A stretch of 64,000 nucleotides of DNA, from NCBI GenBank assembly GCA_025345505.1, contig JANVCC010000018.1, positions 56,501,656 through 56,565,655 of the forward strand, read 5' to 3'. The position numbers and the translations under genes are program-made. This stretch comes from Todiramphus chloris collaris (lineage: Eukaryota; Chordata; Aves; Coraciiformes; Alcedinidae). The notes under the pieces are model-generated. The model saw only the letters and a program-made list of their open reading frames with translations. It was not told the DNA's origin and did no database searches. Positions 24,349-38,280 of this stretch are shown in pieces (position 1 is the first letter of the stretch; the number at the start of each line of letters is the position of its first letter).

Positions 24349-27300
24349 TTAGGCTGATCAGTCCCTTTTGCTTCCTGCTTTAATCCTATACTATCCCAAG
24401 GCAGTACCAGCACTACTTCTGACTGTCTTTAACTCTTTGTGCTTTTCCTTTAGGCTTCTGCAGTGTTGAGGTACAGTATTAATGCACAGAAACAATTCTG
24501 CAGCAGAGCTTTCTGGTTTTGTCTCTGCAGATCATGCACTTTTTGACATGAAGTAAATAAAGATGGAAATGCCCTAGGAGCATCTATATAGGGAGAACAA
24601 ATAAATATGGCTTAAATAGTGGAAATAAGATTGGGTTAGCATTTGTGCAAACCTGCTTGTGTCTACAGGGGAGATTTAAAGAGCAGGATGCCACCTTGCT
24701 CATCTGCAGAGTTTCCCAGGTGGCACTCACTGATCAGGATATCATCCTGAAGTGCTCTGCTCCTTGGGAGCATCTGACACTGTTTTAGTCCCTCAGGCAC
24801 CCATACAAGAATCCTTCTTGGATTAAAAAGAGGCAGCACATGCTTTGGAGATCTGATTCTGCACGCCAGCATCTTCACACAACTACATGTGTGTGTTTTC
24901 AGATTTACCCTACTTTGGTTACATTTCTCCTTGTTTGACTATTGGCAGGGCTTTTGTTTTCAACTTCCTTGTTTTGCTTTTCTTAGAAATATAAATTACA
25001 AGTGACCTGTGAATCTTACGGGTTCTTGTATCAATAAAAAATGGCTAAATCTGCTCCTAAATATTATGATGTGTGATATGCTTCTAAAGTTACAGACTGC
25101 CTAACCAGTCAGTTCAAAGAAATACTAATGCCTTGTCCAAAGGTTCTAAGATCTTCTTAGTGTTTACAAAATTCATACTATATCTTAGCCAACTAAAATA
25201 ATCTTCCTATGTTACAATGTATTTTAATTTTTTTCTATTTTTGTAGAAAGCTTAGGGAGTAATGAGCTGACGTTACCCTGATTCAGTTGCACATCTTTTT
25301 ACTTGGATATCCTTCACAGCTAACAATATTTCAAAGCTGCTTTTAGTTTTTCCTTCTTTACAGTGGGGAGTATTCCTAAAATGCAATGTTCTGCTCATAG
25401 TTAGAGAAAGACAGAGACACATGGATGTCCTATGTCCCTGTGTCTTTTTTGGGGTTTTTTTTAGTTTCTTGTGATCCATCCTTTTGTACCTGTTTCTCTT
25501 CCTCTTTGCCAATTGTATTTCATCTTGCTTTTTGTCTGTACTCCTGCAATGAACTTTTGTGCTCCTGTATAGCAAGAAAATGTGCCAGGCTTGTTGACTT
25601 GTAAACTGATGTATATTGACTTTTAATATCAAAAAGATGTGATTAGTAAAAGCAAAAGAAAAGTGTTCAAATCTTTTGAGACCTTTTGGAGAATTCAAAT
25701 CTTTTGGAGAGCCTCAAAATCAGTGATGGAAAGCAGGAAACACACATTTCCTACCATACATTTTTTTCCAATTTCCAAAATATATATAATTATTGCCAAT
25801 CCTGTTTAAATTATACTCTGGAAAAAATTATTTAAATAGTAGAAGATTCCAGCGCATTAGAAGAAGCTTATAGCTGTATGAGAGGAGCTGTGTCTAGCTG
25901 CCTCTAGCTGTGCTCTTCTTTTCCCAGGCTTGTGCAGTGTTTGGAGATGTGTAATTTATACACCACACAGGTTGTACCTTTGACTCCAGGTCTGGTCAGT
26001 GACAGTCAGAGATCATGATGACTTTGATGACATGTGATGACTGTGTTGCGTTTGCATTAAAGACGTGCTGTCAGTCTAAACTCCTCGTTGTACGCTCACA
26101 GCAGGGTCTTTGGGAGAGCCAGGGAGTAGGGACATAAGCTATATTTGGTGGTATAGCTCTACCCACTGCATGTGAGGTGTTTTGCTGGAGTTTTGCCTGA
26201 CAAAAGCCAATGCTGTTCCTGCTGCACTGGTGCAGAGAGGCTCAGTCAGACATACTCAGGTTTTGGTGCAGTACCGTTAAGCTCTTGGATAAACCTCATT
26301 TTTATTGACTACTTATACACTTAAGCAGAGGCTAATGTTTTTGTGCTGGGTTGGACTGGTGCTATAATGAGCATTAAGTGACTTAAATTCCTTCCCTTCC
26401 TTCTTTTTTAAAGCTGTCAATATTTTACTTTTAGAAAGAGTACAAAGGAAGCAATGGCGAGGGGAAAGAGGAAACTGCTCCCAGTGCTAAAACCTTGGTT
26501 TGAGTTGTGGACATAATGACGAGATGTATTGCCTTTCCTAGTTCTGTAGATTAATGATTGATTTACCAGGAAATGTGATGTTATTACAAATCTGGAGCCT
26601 AATTTGGATTTTGTTGCTTGGGAGTTGCCTGGGTGGGGAAGGAAAGTGGGATCCAGCCCTTATTTTTGCTCCTCTTTTTAGCCTTGGGAATGTACATGTT
26701 CAAATAACATTTGTCTCACTCCTTTTACACGGTCTGCTTGTCATTGCCATTTGCTGAAGCAGACCAAATACTGTTAGTAGAGGAGAGCCCAGACTGCACA
26801 CTTACTCTGCCCTGTCAGGCAGTAGCTACATTTTAGAAGGAAACCGCAGTACAAAAGTGAGATCTCAGGTTCCATGCAGTGTATGCAAAGAAGTTTCATT
26901 AAAAATGTCAGGTTTACCTTGGCAAAGCCACTCTTTAGTAGGGATTAAGGCTGCAAAAACCACTGAATCATACTCTGTGTTTCTATCTGTGTGCCAGGTC
27001 ACAAACATAAATTGTAATATTGGCCATCATCCGTCATCACATAATGCTCTGGCATACTTTTTCATTCCCTGAGTATGAGTGGAATGAGAAGGTTACTTGG
27101 AAAGTCATCTGTCTGAGAAGCTGTCCTGTTACAATTAGCGAGCAATCTTGAATTTCATCTCTGGAAGATTACGAAGTGAAGAGGGGAAGGAATGGGATGT
27201 GTACAGTAGGTTACCAGAGCCTCTAGTAAGCCAATCTGACCGTGACCCAAAGAGCCGAAGCAAAAGAAGTTGAACGAATCAGACAATGATATTTTTAAAA

Positions 27301-28426
27301 TAAAAATGTGTAAAGATGACCTCAAACTACCAAATTTGGATCTAAATATGAGTTTAAATTTCAAGCAATTCTAAACTGCTGGGATATTCAGAGGTGGGAG
27401 TTTGGTTTGGCTTGCATGTGGTACCAAGGAATCACTTTTCCTTCTAAAGGCTTTTCAGATGCCAGGGTGAAAAGCAGCTCTTAGGTGGGAGCAGTAGAAC
27501 ACGGAAAAGTAGCAGACAACTGGATGGGGTTTGTAGATTAATCACATAAAGTTTGCAGTGATGACCTCGCAAGTTATCCAAAGCTATCTTCTTCCTCTGC
27601 ATTTGTTCACATCTGTATTATAAGACTGGCTGCTGTTCTTAGCTGTTCTTCTGCCACAACACCTGCAAGTTGCATACATCTGATTTGGATGTATTTTTGA
27701 GAGACCTGCAACAGCAAACCTAAATCACCCTCAGGCTGTAGAAAGGCAAGAAGGACCTTTCTTCATACTACCTATGTTTTTTTCAAACATGCAGAGGATA
27801 TTATCCTTTCAACAGCTTTCAGGCAGACTGCAAAACAAACTTTGAGCTTCAAACTGTTGTGATAAATACGCTCTCTCTTTTTTTTTTCTTTTTTTTTTTG
27901 TTAGGAAATGTGTTAGCATTTTTCCACCAGCTGTACTGTGGGATATTAGATGCTCTGAAAGTAAAATAAATCCTTAAGGCTTCCTTCCTCTGGCACTTCA
28001 TTAATGCCAAGAAGGAGGCTGGGTAGTGTTGCTTTAATTAGCAGGCTTTTGTTAAAAGAAGTGGTTGGAACTACCTGACTGTAGTTTTACCCAGCAAAAG
28101 AAACACAAAAATTACATCCTAGAACAGAACATTGCCTCTAGCAAGAGCAATGCTTAAAATATATTTGGCTATATGTGTCGTACTTCACAATTTTATTCCT
28201 GACTCCTGCTGGGGACTGACTTAGACCTTGAAACATGAGGATTGTGTTTCCTGTTCTAACTAATTTAACTGCTTGGTGACTTGGCATCACTGGTTTTTGC
28301 TTCCTCTCTAAACCTATGTGTTGTGTAGTCTTTTGTTAGATGGGTTTATTTAGATTCTTTTTTTTTTATTTTGTCAGACTATAAATTAAGGTATTTTTTA
28401 TAGTGCTCCTTATTTTTCATTGATTG
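24349..28426. other. Unique non-coding DNA, no gene seen
   Basis: No exon recognised. A local direct repeat 'caaatcttttg' recurs near 25668 and 25697. A short CpG-retaining stretch lies at 26045-26095 (five CpGs, with 'gcgtttgcattaa'). Confidence 0.5.
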
Positions 28427-28466
28427 CTCTGTTCTACCTGATTCTACTCTGTTCTAACTGATTTAC
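28427..28466. repeat. 20-bp tandem duplication
   Basis: 'ctctgttctacctgattcta' at 28427-28446 is followed directly by 'ctctgttctaactgatttac' at 28447-28466, differing at three positions. This is a simple local duplication with no evident function. Confidence 0.85.
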
Positions 28467-31400
28467 TTTTGTGTTTGCTGTCAGTCTTTGCTCATACGAT
28501 GTAATGCTGAAAATCACAATGTTTGGACACTGACAGGGTAGTGCTCTGTATGAATCTTTGGATTCATCTTGGATAACACCCACATAGTTTTGCAGGTGTC
28601 CAGTGATGTATAGAAGAGCATAACTTGGTTGCATGAAGAGGAAATTATCCATTGCTATGGTGGATATTGTCAGCATACAAACAAAGGCAGTGCTTCATGT
28701 GTTGGGTGCACATCTCTCTGCAAGGCATTTCTATAGCATACTGTTCCATGAGAAAATTTTATCCTGAAATCTGGCAGCATGTGCCTGGGTTGCTTCCTAA
28801 AGTAAGAAGCTTTCTATTTCCTCTCTGTTTTTATCTTACCATCATTATTGGTTTTTTTTGTATTTTATGTAATTCTGGTTTTAGTTCCTGTGAGCTCTTC
28901 CCCAGCATTGTTTGAGTTTGTTCTGCAAGCACATATTAGGCAGCAAATTACAAAAGAACTGTTTCTAAATGGGGAGCATTTTGAACAAAAGAAGAAAACT
29001 GTAATTATTCCAATGAGGATTTGAGCAAGTCATCAGAATTAACAGTGCAGCTTTTCCAAATGTGCTACTGTTTTGATTAGCTTATGTGCTTATACAATCC
29101 CCACCGTGGCAGTGACCGTAACTGAATGCCTGTAACCGCAGGCAGAAAGCTATTAGAGCCTATCCACAAAAAAGCAGCTATTTCAGTTTTCTCATCAAAA
29201 TCCTACAGTGCCCAAGTGATTCCAGATAAGTATTTGTTTCTATGGGATTGTTATCTCTTTCTACCATCCAGAATACTTTTTTTTTTTTGCTTAATGGTTT
29301 AAACTTGATCTATTAGTAATGTTTTTTAAAAGTGCGTTCTTCAACACATTCTTCGGGCAGTGCCAAAAAGCAGCCCTTGAAGCAGAGAAGACAACCCTAA
29401 TTTTGCTGACCACTTGAGGGAGGTGGTGTGTTGTCTGGAGGGTGGAACCGAAACTAGTGTTGTTACTAGCTTGCAATAGTAATATCAGAATCTTAAGTCT
29501 TTTGTAGGCAAAAGGGAATACTGGACTTCAGCGCTGGCTGCTTTTCCTCACTAAGCCATTCCCCACGCACTCTATAATTCATTTGTGACTAGCCAGTTTC
29601 TGCTTTCTCCAGGGCATGCAGTTTACAGAGTAAAGAAAAATTAAGTCAACCTGGTAATGTCTTCATTCTCATCAGAAACAAATTTTAAAAAGCAAAATCT
29701 AAGGAAGGGTTTTAAAAGCCAACAGAACAAAATGTGAGGTTTCAATAGCTGCAGAACGTATTTTTCAGAATAAGTATGTTTACTGAATAGCCTGAACTCA
29801 AGTAAAATCATGACTGTAAAAGTTCTTTGTTTCCTTCAATGAGTTATGTGCAATACTTGTAGACCTTACCTTTTATCCTTTCCTCTGTCTTTCCTTCTGT
29901 CCCACGGATGTTTGACCTGGTGGTGCTACAGAACAGCTGAGGTAAAGACAATACAAATCTGAAGGTCTTGGAGGTGAGCCTAGAGTTTGGCAGAAGTTAG
30001 GAACTGAAATGTTTCAGAACAATTGTCAGATCTGGGGTTTGGGATGGCCTCCTCAAATGAAAATGAAAATTAAAAAAAAATCTATGCAAAATGAGCATCC
30101 CAGTCCACTACATGCGGACTGTGTACAGCAGGGCAATGGAGGATGGAGGAACCACAGAAGCGTCGCTTGTCCTGCATGTCATCCCTCATGGCAACTGGCT
30201 CCACATCCTCTGAAGAAGGTATTGCAAAGTTTAGAGGAACAATCATCCTAAAAAGTAGAGCTAGAGCGGATTGAGAAGTGGAGACACCAAAACTAACTAA
30301 ATTGGGACAGCAGGTTTTCTTTTCTGAGTAGGACAGAAGCTGCTGCATGTTTTTCTCCTGTTTATAAGTCCTAGCTTAGAATTTGGCCTGTCCAGAGCAG
30401 GATGACATGGCTGATTTATACTCAGCCAGCAGTGCTTTATAACCCTGGGATTCTTTTCCATCCTTGTTCATCTAAGCAGTTGTACCCCATCCCTCAGATG
30501 AGAAGCTGATTCCTCCTGGCTAAGTTTAGCACTTTGTGTTCTTCCTTGCTGCCCACCATTCCCCCTTTTTTTTCATGTAACTTCAGCTTCCAGGATCATT
30601 CTGAGCTCTTTGGCATGTCTGAAGCTCCACCCTTCCTATTGTCTGCAGATTTAATAGGGACTTTCTGTTTTCCATCACCTAGACTGTTCATGAAAAAATG
30701 CTCACTGGAGGAGATTTCCCACAAACCCTGGTTAATGGAGATTGGCTTAAATCTAAAACACATTTAATTGTTCTCCTGAAGCTTTATATCTGCCTATAGT
30801 AATTCAGGAGAATCTGTATTTAATGTGAGCATTTTAATTACATGAACTTTCTGAAACATATAGTATAATGTGCTGAAGGAATGGGGTACTGCAAAAGTGG
30901 GTAAAGACTTTTCCAAATAAGTCTGTCTAACTGCGTATCCTGTTTTGTAATAAGGGGAACTGTCCCTTATAGATCATCAGGCTTCCTACCTAAAATTCTT
31001 TAAATTTAGGAATCTGTGCACAATAGTTTGAGTTCTGTGGAGGGTTTCGGTCTCTTTCTGTTTATCTGCCACTTGTACTCTGGCATCAAATAGAGTTCGA
31101 GCTCCAAAATAAAAATAGCTGTGTGAGTTTGCAGATTACTAAGGAATTGAAGTCTTCTGGGAAGTGAGAGCTCTGAGTGACAATTTTGACGCAAATAATG
31201 CTCAGCCTTCATATTAATATAAGAACATGCTGACGAAGTGTCAGAAACGATATCCTGTAGCTAAGTAAGTTACAACAGTCTTCTTTTCCTCACCGACAGA
31301 ATAGATTTTATCCTACATACTTATATCATGTTGACTGCTAATTTTGACAAGGTGTCTGCAGTCCTGCATTTTGCTGACAATATTTTAAGAAGCCACAAAT

Positions 31401-31629
31401 TCTCCTATTTATTATCCTCTTTCATTTTTTTTCCCTGCATCCTGTCTACTTGACTGATAGTTTCTTTCATGAGAACTCTTCTACCAGGGGCTTGTAGAAC
31501 CCCTTTTTTGCATATTAACCCCATCAGCTAAGACTGTTTTGAATTCCTAAAATGCACTTCTGAAAGGATGTAGAAGTGCTTGTTATTCCCACATGAAGGT
31601 AACAGTAGTAAGTTAGAAGACTGACAATG
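28467..31629. other. Unique non-coding DNA, no gene seen
   Basis: No exon recognised. A 10-bp perfect inverted repeat ('ttctcctgaa' 30771-30780 with 'ttcaggagaa' 30803-30812, 22-base loop) lies in an AT-rich stretch with TAATT words. 29095-29155 retains three CpGs. Confidence 0.5.

Positions 31630-31662
<33 letters not shown>
31630..31662 (+). repeat. A33 homopolymer
   Basis: Thirty-three uninterrupted A. It could be the poly(A) tail of a retrocopy on the + strand, but the sequence just upstream (31380-31629) has no polyadenylation signal close by and no recognisable transcript. CR1 does not leave poly(A) tails, so a CR1 source is unlikely. Confidence 0.9.
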
Positions 31663-31668
<6 letters not shown>

Positions 31669-34600
31669 AAATTTCATGAGCTCCATACCAAAATAAAAGG
31701 GAGTTAATATGACTATTTTAAAATATGCACAGTATATATTGATTTTTAATCTAGACTTATTAAGAAGTTAAAAGATATGGGTGAAATATAGTTAAGTGGT
31801 TAGCAAATGGCAACTGCACATGCAGTACTTTCCAATGCCTTGTGTTTTTTAGCAGGGTTCAGTTCTTATTTGTCTAATACAACCTTTCTTAATTATTGCC
31901 TTTCTTTAATGTCATGGTATTTCCATGTGATTGCTACTTTCATCGCTGCTGAGTTTATTAGTCAGGGATTTCTTAGGATTTGGTTTATAAAGATTAAGAC
32001 CAAACAGTCTGAAGTTACTGCCTACTTCAAAAACACCTACCTTTTGGCATTTCTGGTAGACCTAATGCTCAAATAATATACTTCTTTAAGAAAGGACATA
32101 GGTTTTGTTTGTTGAAGCCTTTTGATAGACATTAATAAGGCACTGATAAAAATATTTAGAACCCATTTTTTAGCTAAATTATTGTTTATTACATATTAAA
32201 AATGAGCCAACATCAGAAGGTTACACCCATGGAGTGTGAAGGATTCAGGTTGCTTATATCTTCATTAGAAACAACATGAGAAAAACTATGTTAGTCAAAG
32301 AATTCTGTTGTAAATATAGATGGGTGTGACTATGCGGTTTATCATCAGCTCTTTTGATTAGCTTGTTTATACATCACTGCCAGTGATTAAAAGAAAAGTC
32401 ATATTCACATCTACTCAAGCTAGCAGAGGAAAAATAATCACAGCTAAGGACTTCCGCTGTGAGCTATGGTATGGTGAGATTTGTCACACTGAATGCAGAG
32501 ACACAAGCCATTATAATGCATTGCAGTGCACACACCGTTTCCAGCACTGATTGACGACATTTCCATATATAGTTAAGAGTAAGACATTGCTTTTGAAAAT
32601 AGAATTAAAACTTTCCCTTTTTAGGAGCAAGCACCACTTTGGCAACACAATCTCCTCCAAGTACATTAGTTCTCTTGGTCAAAACATTAACAGGGTACTT
32701 TGTTAACAAAATGTTCAGGTCATGATGAGGTCAAAACATGAACTGTAAGACTTTTTATGAGCTAAATGTTTCCAAATAGCACTCCAAGTTGAAAGTGCTG
32801 AAATTAAAGCTTTTCTCCTGTAAACAGGGAGTTGCGGAGCTGAGTATATGTTAGTTTTTTTTCAATTACTCAGCAGAAGGTGATGGGACTGTGCAATGAC
32901 ACATGTCTGCTGAGCAAAGACATATGACACCAGAAACACCTAAATGGTAGGAACGCTTCAAGGAAAAGATAATAAAGACACATTTGTATTGCCACTTTCT
33001 GTCACTCTTTATAGTTTGGTAACCATTTGTCTGGTTTCCAAAATGAAAAATTTACAACGATATCTTGTCTCAATTTTAGACACGAATCCGATATTCTGAT
33101 CTAGTTAACAAATAACAATTTTCATATTTCTGGAGTCAGGTCTAGAGTTACAAATGCCTGTAGACATTCATTCCCAGTGGGATGAACTGGGATCGATAGG
33201 TGGGAGCTCACCAGCTGAGCTGATGGCAGGTAGCACTGGCTACTCCAAGACATTCCCACAAAGAGCGTGATTTGATTTTGGATACTGTTTTAACGTGGAA
33301 ATTATTTTACTATATTTTTATTACTATATACTATATTCTGCTATATTTTAGTGACATATTTTGTACCATGGAGAAGGTAGATCATAATTAAAATTTACAT
33401 AGTTATCTACTGAAGTACAAAATAGTTCTTATTTAACTAAAACTCATAAGGACATATATTACCAGTAACAGTACAAGTTATTAATGTGAGATAATTTTGA
33501 AAAGAAAATACATGGCTAAACACATCTGAATTTTGAATAGAGATGAATGGAAATAAATACAGTTTCCTAAATTCTTCAGGCTCTGCTATCATGTAATCCA
33601 GACATTTACAAAATTGCACGTTGGTCTGTGCAAGTTTCAGCTACATTCCAGGTTTTGTTTTGTGGTAAGAAAAGACTCAAAACATGGAGAATGCTTATGC
33701 AAAAGTTTTTATGCATTTTTCTACCACCTTGAATGAAGCATGACTATGTTAATTCTGGAAACCCAGGAACTGAGCTTGCATCCAGAATCACAATATTATT
33801 ATGTAAATGCATCTAATTTGATCTGTACCCAGGAGAAAACTGTAAGAAAAACTTGAAATAAATGGTACTGATCTAAAACTGAGCTCTGTTTTGCCTGTCA
33901 GGCCATCAGTGGCTTTACAGTAGAAATTAGAACAGACTTCATCAGCATGGTCTTAATAGACAGGATCACAGTTTTTGAGATTGCCCTGGGTTTTGCCATG
34001 GAAGAAATGAAGTTGAAGAGAGCTTGACTTGGCATAAAATTTGTGCAAGATAATGGTTTGAAGGATATGATATGAAGTAGCAGTGCAGAGAGAAGAGGTG
34101 GGCTTTTTATTGCATATACTTTATGATACAATCTAGAGAGTTCTGTATTTAACATTTACTCTGCATTTAGCTCTTTATAAGAGAATAATGCAGGTAATAC
34201 AAAAAATCTGTCTTAGTGACTCAAAAGCAACACTGCAAAAACAAGCCAAAACCAAATGTTTTCTGTTGTTTATTTCTGATCTCTTGAATTAAAAGTGATG
34301 TTCAGATTAGTATACAGAATAAAAAGATACACTGAATAAAGATAGTGTCAAATATAAATTTCAATTTCTTTCCTGTGCTATGGCAAAAATTGTCACAGTA
34401 GTTCAAACAACCTAAAATGAGATCTAGCTTTAATAAAAGTATAATTACATCCTGCTCCCCATTCCAAAGCACAAAATCATGTCTTCCATTGTGGTTCTCA
34501 TTTAATTTGAAAGAAAGCTTGTGTCTTATTGGCATATGAATTTAAAAAAAAAAGCCTAGACAAAAGGGGTTGGATCTGACAAATCACTGGCAGAGGCAAT

Positions 34601-35900
34601 GAATGTGCCACCATAGATGGGAAGCTGTTTTCTTTGGGGGTCTCTATCCTAAAATTTTGTCTCTGTTTTCTATTATTTAAATACATTATTTTGAGAAATT
34701 GGAAAAGGTAAAAGGGAAGAACTACATTTGGAATATATACCTAACAATATCAGGGGTGCAGACCTGCAGCTGCAAACTGGCACGGCTTCTATCAGAATAG
34801 ATAGAGGTTTAGCTATGTATATACATCTACGCTGATACAGCCAAGCTACATATGGATGTGTTAGCTGGGGGTATGCGTCATGGCCAACCTACCATGAAAA
34901 TCCTGAGGAGAATTCCTGGGTTGGAAAAAGCTATAGTAGATAGATACGGGTATTTCCCCTACCACATAGCTCAGTGTGGGAACTGTAGTTCATTGTCAAG
35001 CTATGGTAATATGGTGAATGAGATGGATAAAACTATATGGATATGACATACCACTCTTTCTACAATTTGAATGCTAAACATTTGGGGGTCTCAGGGATTC
35101 ATTTTTGCTTGTCCAGTTCTGTGTGAAAATACTTGAGGTATGTAGTTTGCAGTGGCAGAATAGCTGCTTCACATCATGCCAGCTAGAGAAAGATTGTGTA
35201 ACTTGTGCTCACAAGTTTGGTCCTTCAAATCTGAATTCAATATTATAAGAATAAGTGAAGACAACTAGACAACCTCTAGTAATGACTACTGATAAAAAAA
35301 AAAAAGTGAACTAGATACACAATATACTGGAGCAGTTGAGCCAAAAGAAGTTTCTACTGCATTTCAAAATGTTGAAATCCTGTATTAGAATCAAGAATGT
35401 ACACCACCCCAAATTAATAGATCATAACAAAATTTGCAAGGTATAGTCAGGTCTAATGAATTATACATGGTTTTGAGTCCTGTTGACCCAGTAGCTTGAA
35501 AGCAGTGCAGGAAGAGACAGAAGGAGTCTTTTAAGTCATGTGTATCAGCCACAGAACCACATTTGTCCTGTTTATGGAGTCTCACCACTTGATTTTCACA
35601 GTAACTTGTGTAGGAAAATGCATTTTCACTGGAAAGATTTGTAAAAGCCATGACTTTGCTTGAGGACGGATAGACTGACCAAGACTAAAAATGTCATCAA
35701 TGACTTTAGTTAATAACAATATTTGACACTCAACTTCCCAAGAGATGCAAAGAATTGAGACAAAGAAGCAAAAGTGCCCAGAACACAGCAGACTTGCATA
35801 AATTCACACACCAAGACCATGACATACTGAGGGACAGAAATCCAGCCTTCTTGGATATGTAGCCCTTCTTCCACACACTTGGCTATACACTAAACTGTAC
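31663..35900. other. Unique non-coding DNA, no gene seen
   Basis: AT-rich; no exon or classifiable repeat. 32440-32570 reads as non-repetitive with three CpGs and 'aataatcacagct', a weak candidate for conservation. 34735-35045 is oddly rich in 'agctatg/tagatagat' words, possibly a very old repeat, not classified. Confidence 0.5.
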
Positions 35901-35942
35901 ATAAAATAAAATAAAATAAAATAAAATAAAATAAAATAAAAT
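35901..35942. repeat. (ATAAA)n microsatellite
   Basis: Eight full ATAAA units plus two bases with no interruption, then a 'gaaat' variant. It sits in unique DNA with no LINE or SINE body upstream that would make it a tail. Confidence 0.95.
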
Positions 35943-37878
35943 GAAATCTAAGTATTTCTTCCTTAGCTCTCTAGCAGGAGTCATCGTCAAACAGACCCAA
36001 AGCTCTTCAGGCTCTCACCGGCTCCGTGCCAGTTTTTACAAAGGCAGCATATTTTCTCTTCAAAACCTTTTCCTGCAAGGCACAGATCATGGCTGTCAGC
36101 ATCTCTGTCTATGGCATATCAAATACGAGTTTTCAGCGCATACGGACTTCATTAGGGCTTTGGTTTTCCTCTCCCTTGCCTTCCTCAGCGGTAGCAGAGG
36201 TTCAAACCAAATCTGTCACTGACAGGATCACCTGGAGCGGAAAAGTGCAGGCAGGATTTCAACACACTCGCTCCCTTGTTTGCCACCCCTCCACACCTGC
36301 TCTCCACCAGTGGGATAAGGATTCACCACCCATGGTAGTGCCACAGCTCCCTCTTCCTGCTCCACCAAGGTTATGGCTAGCGACAGTCAAGAGGAAGCAA
36401 ACAAAGCTGACACATCCTCCTCTGACAAAAAGGCCTCTCAAAATGAACAGATCCTGTTCCAGAGCAGGTGAGAAAAAGTAAAATGAGCTCCTTTATCAGT
36501 CATCTCAGCCTGGAGAAATAGAGAATGAAAGCAACCTTTGAAACAACCTCGTGAGACAGGAGGCACAGCATGTGGAAACACTTCTAGCACAGCTTTCACC
36601 CTCTTCCTCATCATTACAGTGCTCAGAGGTACCCTCTGGTACCTGAAAACTAGATGGTCTCTACCTGACTGCAGCTTTGGCTGTTGGAGGCACCAGACAG
36701 GGACATGATGAGCTCTGAGGAGCAAGACACAGATTGCCCTGAGTTGCCTTGCTGGGCTGTACCTCTGATTTCAAGGTCATCTCATGTGCAGAGCTTGGTC
36801 TCCTGAGTCTCACATGCCTACTCCTGAGAAGCAGACCACCTGTTTCTGCTCCTTTTCCCGGTTCCCTGTGCATTCAAGTTTCTGTCAGAAGTGAAGCAAG
36901 TCCTCCTAGCAGAAATATCCAAACCTGTCTCCAAACAGCGGACTGGAAGGCTGCATTCCTCTATCTGCTGGGATTTTCTTTTTGTTTCCATGAGCTAACA
37001 CTGTAAATCCCACAGAAAGGCATGAATAAACAAAAAGTAGGAAGGATTAGGACGTACTATTTAGCAAATCATGACTTACACAGCCCTGTCTTGCTTCCTC
37101 TGAAAGCGTGCCACAAAAGTTCAGCAAACATTATTGTGAAATGAACCACAAAGTCTTTGCACACTTTAGAAATGGCATCTTCACCCGTTTTCCCTGGCAA
37201 CAAACAAGTGGATTTAGTTTCTAGTTGATGGGAAAATCTCTAAATTTAAAACACTTGATAATTGACACAAGACTGGTTTTTTTCAATTCTTTTCCTCCCT
37301 CCTACACCCTTCCTGTATGGCAAATATAATTTAGTAGATGATTCCAAAAGTCAGAGGGTTTTAATCAAGACAAGAGGCTACTTGCATTGCCTTTTGCTAG
37401 GAAAACACTCAGCAATGACTCCTTCTGTGAATTGAAAGATTTAGAAATATTACTGGGACACCCACTTCTTGTGCACATAATTGCAGTAGATGTCAGGGGG
37501 ACAGGAGTGTATATGAGGAGGTGTTTTATGGGGTACAAGAATAGGGAAAGAAGAAATTCTTGTAATGGGACCTGTGGTGTTATGAATGCTTATGTGCTCA
37601 TATGTGTATGATGTTCTTAGACACAGATGTATCTATGGCTTTCAGATGCTGGCCATAAGCAAGTTTGTTTTAAAAAGTAATTGTCATAGTCACTAGCACT
37701 GGGATAGATTAAAAGACCCATTTGCAAAAGAGGTCAGGGAAAATGCTGGAAGGGGAGGACAGGCTGAGGGTCTAAAATTGTTTGTTACAGTATTATTTGT
37801 AAATATTTGATATAACACCATTTCAAAAGCAAAATACCCTGGACAGTACAGATATATCCTTACTCATGTACATAAACA
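35943..37878. other. Unique non-coding DNA, GC-richer 36000-36900
   Basis: Slightly GC-richer than its neighbours. Open frames at 35941-36222 (93 codons) and 36026-36481 (151 codons) overlap each other and a minus-strand frame, have no family resemblance and show no clear splice context, so I do not call a gene. Confidence 0.5.
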
Positions 37879-37942
37879 GGAAGGAAGGAAGGAAGGAAGG
37901 AAGGAAGGAAGGAAGGAAGGAAGGAAGGAAGGAAGGAAGGAA
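37879..37942 (+). repeat. (GGAA)16 microsatellite, left of gap
   Basis: Sixteen uninterrupted GGAA units running into the assembly gap. GGAA is the core bound by ETS transcription factors, but nothing here shows it is used. The pure purine strand can form triplex DNA, a likely reason the assembly broke here. Confidence 0.97.
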
Positions 37943-38194
37943 NNNNNNNNNNNNNNNNNNNNNNNNNNNNNNNNNNNNNNNNNNNNNNNNNNNNNNNNNN
38001 NNNNNNNNNNNNNNNNNNNNNNNNNNNNNNNNNNNNNNNNNNNNNNNNNNNNNNNNNNNNNNNNNNNNNNNNNNNNNNNNNNNNNNNNNNNNNNNNNNNN
38101 NNNNNNNNNNNNNNNNNNNNNNNNNNNNNNNNNNNNNNNNNNNNNNNNNNNNNNNNNNNNNNNNNNNNNNNNNNNNNNNNNNNNNNNNNNNNNN
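37943..38194. other. Assembly gap (252 N)
   Basis: All bases are N. The flanks are GGAA repeats on the left and GAAA repeats on the right, so the missing sequence is probably more of the same compound microsatellite. Its true length is unknown. Any open frame that crosses it is artificial. Confidence 1.
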
Positions 38195-38196
38195 GA

Positions 38197-38240
<44 letters not shown>

Positions 38241-38280
38241 AGGAAAGAAGGAAAGAAAGAAAGAAAGAAAAGAAAAGAAA
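38195..38280 (+). repeat. (GAAA)n microsatellite, right of gap
   Basis: GAAA units with a few GGAA and 'gaaaa' variants. Together with the GGAA block across the gap it makes one compound polypurine tract. Confidence 0.97.

Noticed and set aside
36026-36481. 151-codon + frame in a GC-richer patch
   Set aside because: Overlaps a second + frame and a minus frame; no family resemblance or convincing splice context.
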